Part shown: positions 18,541-25,550 of the stretch, piece by piece
How positions within the stretch are numbered: position 1 is the first letter of the stretch
How the letters are laid out: each line of letters begins with the position of its first letter
Origin: Intoshia linei
Lineage: Eukaryota > Orthonectida > Rhopaluridae
Length of the DNA stretch: 25,550 nucleotides
Reading direction: 5' to 3'
Assembly: GCA_001642005.1 (NCBI GenBank)
Contig: LWCA01000497.1
Location: 1-25,550, forward strand
Made by a program: the position numbers and the translations under genes
Notes under the pieces: generated by a model
What the model was told of the DNA's origin: nothing
Database searches by the model: none
Seen by the model: only the letters and a program-made list of their open reading frames with translations

Positions 18541-19193
18541 ATATAATCTCTAAATAATCATAACTTTTAATAGAGAATGTGGTAAATCTATATACGTAAC
18601 TACTTCAAAAAAGTATCGAAGTAATTATTATTTATTTATTAATATTGTTAAATTGATCGTATTATTTCTATAATTTTATTTTCTCTATCGCCAACTTTTT
18701 CAAAATCCCAAGAATAGCTAGTTATATTAGGTGTATTATTAAGAGAATACTGTATTATTAAATATGTCTATCCTAATCCTAATCCTTTTTAAATACCTAT
18801 ATAAAACTACATTAATTTATAATTTTCAGTTTGAATGTTCTATATAGCTTTTTGACTCGCAGCTCGAATAAATATAGAAATGTATTAAAAATTATGTTTT
18901 CTATGTTTTCGGAATAAATTAGTTTCTAAAGATTTACATGTAAATACGATAAAGAGTAAGGTTTTAAGTATGCAATTTTAGTATATTCTACATTTATTAG
19001 AGGAATCCATCGCATTTCTAAGCTAGCTACTCATCTATAATATATAAATCTTATAAATAACATAAAACATTGATGAATTTAGTATTACTGACATGCAATG
19101 AGATTATGTAGCAACATAATCATTTCAATCAAAAATTTAATTTGCATTATTGAATCAATGTTGGCTTTGTATATAAACCAAATTATCACGTAA
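18541..19193. other. Intergenic DNA between the two Tigger copies
   Basis: No gene seen on either strand; A+T-rich, without recognisable terminal repeats. Confidence 0.45.
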
Positions 19194-19228
19194 TACAGTC
19201 AAACCTGGTCATTATGAATACAGCTTAA

Positions 19229-19730
19229 CCCATATACTCCCAGACATTTTTCCTATTTTTTGGCTTCGATTTTTTTAAAAATTTGGCAAGTTAATACATA
19301 CTTGCCTATTTCTCACCATATGTAATTTTAGGTAATTATTAATTGTAGTTATGGAGTTATTTCACATTGGGAGAATAAGGCCAATAAAAGCATGTATATA
19401 TAAAACCGCATTGTCAATATGTCTAATTATTTTATTAAATTGTAGTTAATACATTAATTTATCATATGGTATTCATTAAATTCAGTTATCACAACTTTAA
19501 ACAAAAAAAATATAAAAAATTTTTTCAGTAAATTTTTTTTTGCTTTGAAAAATCATTTTGGCCCACTGTTAGTGACACATGAGGCTAATCGGTTAAAAAT
19601 CACACTTAATATACTCGAATGTTATATAATATACTAATTAATTTAATTTTTCATATTTAATTAACTTTGTTTGAATTTACGTGTTTTTATAAATGTTATT
19701 ATGTTATTAGCCACACTGGGAGTATATGGG
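19229..19730. mobile_element. piggyBac-like non-autonomous element (502 bp) nested in the Tigger element
   Basis: TTAA at 19225-19228 and 19731-19734 flank the inverted termini CCCATATACTCCCAG and CTGGGAGTATATGGG (15 bp, perfect). Its ends differ from those of the 216-bp element at 8015-8230, so a second piggyBac-like family is present. It contains no transposase. It splits the left terminal region of the Tigger element and must be younger than it. Confidence 0.93.
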
Positions 19731-19924
19731 TTAATTTGAACAAACTTAATAAATATTGATTTTTTTGTATAGAAACATTATGAAAAGTGTTTTGTTTTAT
19801 ATGAATCCTTTTATTTTGTACACTGAACATGAGTTTATTTAAAATAAAATTATTTTCATTTTATTTTGGGCGTTATTATATTTTACTGTCACATTTATAC
19901 CGATTTTATTTATATTTTTTTAAT

Positions 19925-21331
19925 ATGAACATTAAAAATAACAAGCGAAAAAGAAAAATATCTATCTCTGAATGACAAAAAAATCATTAGAATCATTTAA
20001 AGACCATGAAAATTGTCCTTAGAGATTTTTAGCTGTTAAACATGATATATCTGTATGAACCGTACGCACAATTTTAAAACATAAGGAATACACTAAATGA
20101 CTCAATAGTAAACGTCAATCAAAAGCGTAAACCTTATTTAAGGTCGGGAAGTCAAGTAGATGATATTCTGTACGAGTTGTTTGAAATTCAACGAACACGA
20201 AATATAAGTGTTAGTGGAGAAATTTTAAAGCATCGAACGGCTGGCTAGATTCATTTATAAAACGACATAATATATTGTTCAACAAAATTATAGGCGATTC
20301 CAAAACTAAATCAAAATACAATCTTAAATTTTATGAAGCATATTTAGCGAAATTAAAAGAATATGACCGTAAAAATATATTCAATTGCGATGAAACGGGC
20401 CTTTTTTATAAGTGCTCTTTGACTCGAACGTACACAATATCAAAGGCCGATAAGGCCAGTGAATTTGCCAAGAATAGAATTACCATTTTATTTGCAGTTA
20501 ATTTGTTAGGGGAAAAATTGAAACCACTCATAATAGGAAAATCGAAAAACTCTTGGTGTTTAAAAAATTTGGATTGACAAAACTTGCCCGTATCTTATTA
20601 TGCAAACCAAAAATCTTGGATAACATTGTATATCTATCAAGAATGGTTACATAATATTAATAACATGTGTATGATAGAAGATAGGAAAATTTTACTTTTA
20701 TTGGACAATGCTCGTGTTAATCCTAAGGATGTAATGTTTAATTATTTTATTTTCCACGAAATACGACCTCATTACTGCAACGTTTGGACCAAGGAATTAT
20801 AAAAAATTTTAAAGATAAATACAAAACACTGTTAGCGAAATCAATGAACTTCAAATCAGAGAACACCAGTCAAGAGGAATGGTGTAAACAAATTAATATA
20901 TTAATCAATAGTTTGGATTGCGAAATTGGATTTGGATAAGTGTTAAAAGTGAAACCATAAGTAATTGCTTTGAAAAATCTTTTGAAAACGCAAAGGTTAA
21001 ATTTTTGACACTTAAAAATGAGTGTTATGAAGATGTGGCTTGCTTTAATAATAATTTTATTGATGATGATGATAACCTATTACTTTTTTTAGTCATTTAT
21101 TTTTTATATAACTAAACTTTTAGAGAGTAATCAAGATATCAAATGCGAGAAGAACTAATATTGATAAGTTTTGACGCATAAAAACATGCAATGAAACTTG
21201 AAAAATTTTTTCAAAAAAATTTACCAGACAAAATGGATGACATCTGGCAAATAATTGATCATATAACTTATGAAAAACGTAAAAGAAAATTAAAAATGAC
21301 TGATTTTATTACGTACAAACAAAGAATTTAG
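19925..21331 (+). pseudogene. Broken Tigger/pogo transposase, copy 2
   Basis: Fragments in several frames give, in order, a basic start (KRKRKISIS) and a helix-turn-helix remnant (AVKHDISV with TVRTILKHKEY in another frame). An open block at 20275-20577 carries the first catalytic D in FNCDETGLFYK and EKLKPLIIGKSKNSWCLKNL. A block at 20584-20802 carries the second D in ILLLLDNARVNP. In a shifted frame RLDQGIIKNFKDKYK (about 20781) carries the third D. The tail ends KMTDFITYKQRI and a stop at 21329. At least four frame breaks and stop codons show that it cannot be made as one protein, although all three catalytic aspartates survive. The LPPNTT-type segment before the third aspartate is lost. 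Confidence 0.9.
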
Positions 21332-21553
21332 ATAATTCAATGTAATTATATTTTAATTGTATATTAATAAATTATTAACTTATATTACATTTACATAAAT
21401 ATGTATATCATAAAATAAGTTTCTAACATATTTTAAATAACGATTTTCCCCCCAGATTATCATAACAACATAACCTCGTTCATATTAGTTTTTAAATTTG
21501 AACGGAGTCGAAAACTGGTACACAGCTGTTTATATTGACCAGATTTGACTGTA

Positions 21554-22243
21554 TTATTTATTTTAATTTTGGTTTATTTGTAATTTTTTTATAATATTCT
21601 ATGAAATATGAAAAATATCGTTAACTTTAGAAGGTTGTGTTTTATATTAGTACCCCTGCTAAAATAATGTTTGAAAACATCATTACTGTATACTATTTAT
21701 AAAAATAAATTTATTTACTATTTATTTGAGAACTAATAACAACTTTAGAATTTAACATTATCTTGAACTAACGTAGTCATTTTTTTATATATCTTACATA
21801 ATATAATTCTTCACTTATATAATTTAATACATTATTATATGTAAAGATTCTACTACTAATATTTAATTTTAATCTTAAATTACCAATTATTAAAACAATT
21901 GACATAAAACTGATGAAATAACTTAATTATGAAATGATTGATGATAATGTGATAAGCACGTTTATAAACTAATCAAATTTTAACCTAATTTTTTTTTTTA
22001 GATTTAATGAGTATTGTAAATATGATACGTGAAGCGAAATAATATGGCCGTTGTGAAGAAGTGATATTAAAATATCTGATGTGCAATGAAGCATCTTGAA
22101 ATGTGATCATTAGACGTTAGTTATGCGAGAATGTATATTGTATGACACTAATGTGTTTTTTAATAAATTTTATGATATCCGTATTATCAAAATTCAGAAA
22201 TTGATGTTTATTAATTTAATTTTTGAAGTGCACGCTAATATAT
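21554..22243. other. Intergenic DNA, no gene seen
   Basis: A+T-rich stretch with scattered short open frames only. No conserved motif, RNA gene or element end was identified. Confidence 0.45.
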
Positions 22244-22386
22244 CAGGGATGGCAGCAGTGGCCGATAGAATAATTTTGGTGTTTATTTGATACTCAAGAT
22301 ATTTATTTATATTTTTACATTTTTAAAAAATGGGCCCTTATAAATTTTTTGGTATAAAAAAGTCGCCAAAAGGTTGACGACTTCTG
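22244..22386. mobile_element. Small hAT-like miniature element (143 bp)
   Basis: Left CAGGGATGGCAGCAGTGG and right AAAGGTTGACGACTTCTG resemble opposed hAT ends, although only the terminal CAG/CTG and a few bases pair. Flanking octamers TAATATAT and GTATATAT agree at 6 of 8 positions, but in A+T-rich DNA that is weak support. No coding sequence. Confidence 0.45.
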
Positions 22387-22842
22387 GTATATATCTTTTT
22401 AGTTTGCTATTCTGATCATAGTTATAAAGTTTTCGATGTTTTAAAAACTTTTTATCAATCAATGAATAAATAATCTTAGAGATTAAGTTCTTTTATTTGA
22501 ACCTTTAATATACAATATGATTAATTATAACTTGATTGTTGATGAAAAGTTTTTTTATGTTCATTGGTAAATGATCGCAATTATTAGGGAAATTGAATAG
22601 AATGACACACTATGATATGGACTTTATAACGAAAGAATGTCTATTTTTAATAATTCTTTTTAAAGTTAAGTAATAACTTAATTACTAATAAGCATCTTTA
22701 CATTTCTCAAAAAATTATATCATACATTAACAGCAGTGTTATGAGGTACATGAAATATTAATTAATGGAATCAGTGATTATTGATACATAATTGATATTT
22801 GTAAGTATTTATTAAATTGGTACTGACTATATACCATCACTA

Positions 22843-23008
22843 GGGCCATTCAAATCGCATGCTTTAAAGTCGTTAAGCAACAATGCATAACAATTGTTTA
22901 CATTTTAAATAAAACAATAAAGTGTAAACAAATAAACACAATGATGCAAATTTGTTTAAGAGCATTCTCAAAATCTTGCGTAATCTAGTTATGCTCTATG
23001 AATGGCTC
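22843..23008. mobile_element. TA-flanked miniature inverted-repeat element (166 bp)
   Basis: GGGCCATTCAAATCGCAT at the left and ATGCTCTATGAATGGCTC at the right form imperfect inverted repeats (GGGCCATTCA against GAGCCATTCA), flanked by TA at 22841-22842 and 23009-23010. The centre has a second inverted pair, TGTTTACATTTT and AAAGTGTAAACA. TA flanks suggest Tc1/mariner-type mobilisation. Confidence 0.65.
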
Positions 23009-23049
23009 TAATGATATGGAAAATGACAAAATAGGTTTTATAATTTTAT

Positions 23050-23416
23050 TTTTTCTGGAAATTATGCTATTTATGACAATTTTTAGGATTGGAGTGTTTT
23101 TAATATTTAATTTATTTTTAATATTATACACACATTCTGTCTAAAAAATTAAAAAAATGGGATAATAAATGTTTTTAAAATTCTTTACGCAAATGTTAAC
23201 AAAACAAAATTAAGATTGAATAATTCACTTTAAAGTAAAAAGTAATGTGATATGACGGTTTCACATGAAACAAGTTTGGGAACCACTCCTTTAACGGTTG
23301 ATAGTAAGATTTTTAATTTATATCTTCAACGTGAATGTATTTTTTTGGTATAATAAAAATGTGCTCTCGGCAGAGCTAGGTGCTGTTTGTACGTAGTACA
23401 TAACAGTCAACTTAGT
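23050..23416 (-). repeat. Dispersed repeat module, copy B
   Basis: Read on the minus strand it begins ACTAAGTTGACTGTTATGTA and follows copy A (3464-3840) through the GGCACATTTTTATTATACCA block, a hAT-like GTGGTTCCCAAACTTGTTTC, TTATCCCATTTTTTTAATTT and GTCATAAATAGCATAATTTC. Overall agreement with copy A is high by eye, with small indels. Confidence 0.8.
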
Positions 23417-23563
23417 TATTGATATATAATTGGTACTGAATATACTAGGTAATGTGATCAATCTGAAATTACTTCCAAATTAATAATGTTACCAAAAATT
23501 GAAATTACATATATAATAAAAATAACTAAAATGTATCTGGAAGGTTTATTTACAAAATAGACA

Positions 23564-24090
23564 TTAAAAATTTCTCAGTGGTATTACAAAAATTTCCGTT
23601 TTACATGTTGGACAGGTATTTTTCTTGAAATCAAAGAACCATGGATTGATACATACCGAATGAAAAGCTAAATAAGAAAATATAGCCAATACAATGTTAA
23701 AATACCGTGTTTGCACATGAGAATTTTAATTTTGTCACTTTTATTAAAAGTTTTAATACATATATGACATTTATTATCCCATATAGCTAGATTTGAGGTA
23801 AATTTAGTTGCAATTGTATTTATTTCGTTATTATTTTTATGATTCTTGTAACTTTTCTAATATGAATTAAAAATTTATTAAATAATTTTTATTACCCATA
23901 TTTCAATTATAATTGACAATGCTACAACCAAAGTACCCAAAACAACTAGTATTATTAAGAAATATTCCATTAGAATTATATAATCTACATCATTTTTCTT
24001 TTTTGTTGTGTAGTATGTGTAATTCAATGGAACTGTGACATTCACATTGTGAATACGATTAAAAACGTTTGGTAAGTACACGTTACTCAT
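23564..24090 (-). CDS. Membrane-anchored RING-H2 ubiquitin ligase, three exons, 149 aa
   Basis: A probable E3 ubiquitin ligase on an endomembrane. Exons 24090-23896, 23856-23706 and 23667-23564 join across 39-bp and 38-bp GT-AG introns, the second splitting the alanine codon inside the RING. Residues 1-40 hold two sequons (NVT, NYT) and are probably lumenal. One membrane segment spans about 41-63 (ILMEYFLIILVVLGTLVVAL). The RING-H2 finger is C95-x2-C98-x14-C113-x-H115-x2-H118-x2-C121-x12-C134-x2-C137, with the CINPW motif (residues 121-125) typical of Goliath/RNF13-like ligases. Unlike those it has no protease-associated domain or cleavable signal peptide. A TAA lies directly before the ATG. 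AATAAA at 23550-23545 (minus strand), 13 bases after the stop codon, is a likely poly(A) signal. It is divergent from PTPMT1. Confidence 0.9.
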
Positions 24091-24590
24091 TTACATGAAA
24101 TTCTACCACTCCAGTTTACAGAAAAGTTATTAACATCGTTAAATAAATAATGCATACTTGTATGTTTTACCAAAATTTTGTATTAAGAACGGTTTAAAAT
24201 TATATGAATAAAAATAAGACGCTGAAATTATTAGGTGTAAAATTTGCTGGAAATTAATTAATCATAATTAATTTAATTAAATGTTTTACACAAAGCACAA
24301 AATCGTTTACACAATATAAGCAAAAATTTCCAAAATATCTAAAAATTGAAACCAAGTCTTAATTTTAATAAAAATATGCAGCCCGTACGCGTACAGTACA
24401 GATAGTTGAAAAGGAATACTTTATTGTACACTTCAGTATTTACAAGTCTTGCATATTAAATACGTTTCTGTGACATTTTAATATTTATTATTTGAACGAT
24501 AACATAATTAAAATTTTATTACTAATCATTTTAAACAAATACGATGTCATTGCGTCATAGTATCTCTCTGATTCAACTGCTAAATAAAGA
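24091..24590. promoter_or_regulatory. Shared 500-bp region between divergent RING-H2 and PTPMT1 genes
   Basis: Contains both 5' UTRs and presumably both promoters. A GC-richer patch, GCAGCCCGTACGCGTACAGT (about 24379), includes the palindrome CGTACGCGTACG-like core and stands out from the A+T-rich background. I see no coding exon. Confidence 0.4.
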
Positions 24591-24893
24591 ATGATATCAA
24601 TGTACTTGAACCTATTCAAATTTAAGCATTTGGGATTTCATTGCTACAATAGAATTTGCCATTATCCCATCATAATTTATAATATTTTGTTGTGTAAATT
24701 CAATCTTCGTAAATGGTATGTGAGGGTCGATGAAAATGTAGTTATTGGAGCTTTACCCATTAATAATGTTCTTGAAATGGTATGCATTTTCAATTTGTCT
24801 ATTCTATATTTGTAGCTACATCAAACAGAAAAAGTCAAGGGTATAATTTCGTTAGTGGAAAAATACGAGATGAAACGATTTATACAGTTTCAG
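24591..24893 (+). CDS. PTPMT1: PTPMT1, mitochondrial phosphatidylglycerophosphate phosphatase, 5' two exons only
   Basis: PTPMT1 dephosphorylates phosphatidylglycerophosphate on the inner mitochondrial membrane in cardiolipin synthesis. Exon 1 is 24591-24779 and exon 2 24816-24893, joined in phase 0 across a 36-bp intron; GTTAAAA at 24894 is the next donor. The N-terminus has a hydrophobic stretch (YPIIIYNILL) as in the animal enzymes. The diagnostic WYVRVDENVVIGALP (42-56) follows, then KVKGIISLVEKYEM, matching the family's WYxRID..VxxGALP and V.GVI.xNEEYE blocks. The active-site C-x5-R loop is not in view, so about half the protein is missing. An in-frame TAA lies two codons before the ATG; M4 is an alternative start. 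No later exon is visible before the window's end, where repeats fill the intron. Confidence 0.87.
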
Positions 24894-25046
24894 GTTAAAA
24901 TTTATAAATTATAATATATTACAGGGTGGCAAAAGTGCCGCCTTTTGTAATTTTTGATAATGTGAACATCATGATAGATTTTTACATTTTTATTATTCGA
25001 TTCAATATTTATTTTAACCACTAAAATTCTAATTTATTATAGATAC

Positions 25047-25184
25047 ACTAGGTTGACTGCTATGTACTACGTACAAACAGCAACTATCTCTCCCGAGGGC
25101 ACATTTTTATTATACCAAAAAAATAAATTCACGTTGAAAATCTAACTAAAAATACTACTATTCACTATTATTAATTCTTTAAAG
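25047..25184 (+). repeat. Dispersed repeat module, copy C
   Basis: ACTAGGTTGACTGCTATGTA and the following 120 bp match copies A and B closely, including CTACGTACAAACAGC, GAGGGCACATTTTTATTATA and the final TTCTTTAAAG. After that it departs from A and B into a different sequence that begins CAGTGGTTCTTAACCGGGGT. It lies in the presumed next intron of PTPMT1. Confidence 0.8.
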
Positions 25185-25550
25185 CAGTGGTTCTTAACCG
25201 GGGTGCATAATCAATTTTTGGAGGTGCACAGAGCTATTTTCAATTTTTTTTAATTACATTAATAAAATAATTAGTTAAAAATTAATTATTAGGCCTATTT
25301 TTGTAACACCCAAATGGTTAAATTCACAGATAAATAGATGTAGATGACAAAATAATATAATATATTGTCCAGAAATAGCTTTAAATTAACCACAGAAAAA
25401 TTGAAAATATTTTAATTAGCATTAGTTTGGAGAGAAACGAATTACAATACTTGAATTTTAACATAGAATGTGATTCATTTGAAATTTACAAAAAATACTT
25501 TTTAATGTTCACTTTTAGTTTATCGAAGATTCTTGTGAATCTATAAATAA
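25185..25550 (+). mobile_element. hAT left end, element running off the window
   Basis: CAGTGGTTCTTAACCGGGGT followed by GGAGGTGCACAGAGC is a typical hAT terminus. The next 350 bp are A+T-rich without coding sequence, and no right end is reached. The octamer before it is CTTTAAAG; a matching octamer beyond the window would confirm the element. Confidence 0.55.

Larger units (their letters stand above)
19196..21551 (+). mobile_element. Tigger/pogo DNA transposon, both ends preserved, 2,356 bp
   Basis: The left end CAGTCAAACCTGGTCATTAT and the right end (complement CAGTCAAATCTGGTCAATAT) are about 27-bp inverted repeats of pogo type, flanked by TA at 19194-19195 and 21552-21553, the target of the Tc1/mariner superfamily. 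It encloses a broken transposase on the plus strand and a 502-bp piggyBac-like insertion near the left end. Without that insertion and its TTAA copy the element would be about 1.85 kb, short for a Tigger, in line with small deletions in the coding part. Confidence 0.92.

Noticed and set aside
24920-24945. Possible third PTPMT1 exon after ATTACAG
   Set aside because: The sequence GGTGGCAAAAGTGCCGCC after it does not encode the expected family block and looks like a transposon end.
1-25550. CRISPR arrays, operons, bacterial promoters, tRNA or rRNA genes
   Set aside because: The window is intron-bearing animal DNA. I saw no regularly spaced identical repeats, no tRNA A/B boxes that I could fold, and no rRNA core sequence.

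Overview
This is nuclear DNA of a small-genome-style animal, not prokaryotic or viral. It is roughly three-quarters A+T. Genes are split by canonical GT-AG introns, several of them only 33-39 bp long, and the intergenic DNA is full of degraded cut-and-paste DNA transposons (hAT, piggyBac-like, Tigger/pogo, TA-type miniature elements). I could join exons by reading frame, splice sites and family similarity. The presence of NME5, a cilium/flagellum-linked protein, suggests an animal that keeps motile cilia. Ultra-short introns with high A+T fit a flatworm, orthonectid/dicyemid or similar reduced invertebrate, but I cannot name the species.

Layout. 1-5300: repeat-rich DNA with three small inverted-repeat elements, a 204-bp-arm palindrome, one tentative two-exon reading frame (291-508) and one coding-looking fragment (2228-2404, minus). 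5306-6872 (+): a six-exon gene for a type I membrane protein of 301 aa that I do not recognise. 7180-8470: a degenerate repeat array carrying a textbook piggyBac-like miniature element. 8684-12136 (-): a complete eight-exon cyclin B of 356 aa with a destruction box; two of its introns hold hAT elements with perfect 8-bp target duplications, and its first coding exon is just the ATG. 12140-15490: gene-poor, ending in a 668-bp hAT element. 15799-16713 (+): a single-coding-exon CCCH zinc-finger protein like ZC3H10. 16760-17495 (-): a complete five-exon NME5, convergent with it and 47 bp away. 17811-21551: two dead Tigger/pogo transposons, the second with both ends intact and a piggyBac-like element inserted in it. 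21554-23416: small transposon relics. 23564-24090 (-): a three-exon RING-H2 membrane E3 ligase of 149 aa. 24591-24893 (+): the first two exons of PTPMT1, which runs off towards or past the right edge.

The genes do not form an obvious pathway. They cover cell-cycle control (cyclin B), RNA binding (ZC3H10-like), cilia (NME5), membrane ubiquitination (RING-H2) and mitochondrial cardiolipin synthesis (PTPMT1). Two arrangements may matter for regulation: the tail-to-tail ZC3H10/NME5 pair and the head-to-head RING-H2/PTPMT1 pair sharing about 500 bp. I found no convincing new multi-gene system. The most notable signals are the intron-size behaviour, the ATG-only exon, a possible GC-AG (or 25-bp) intron in the cyclin gene, the unrecognised membrane protein, and a recurrent repeat module that is followed each time by a hAT-like end.
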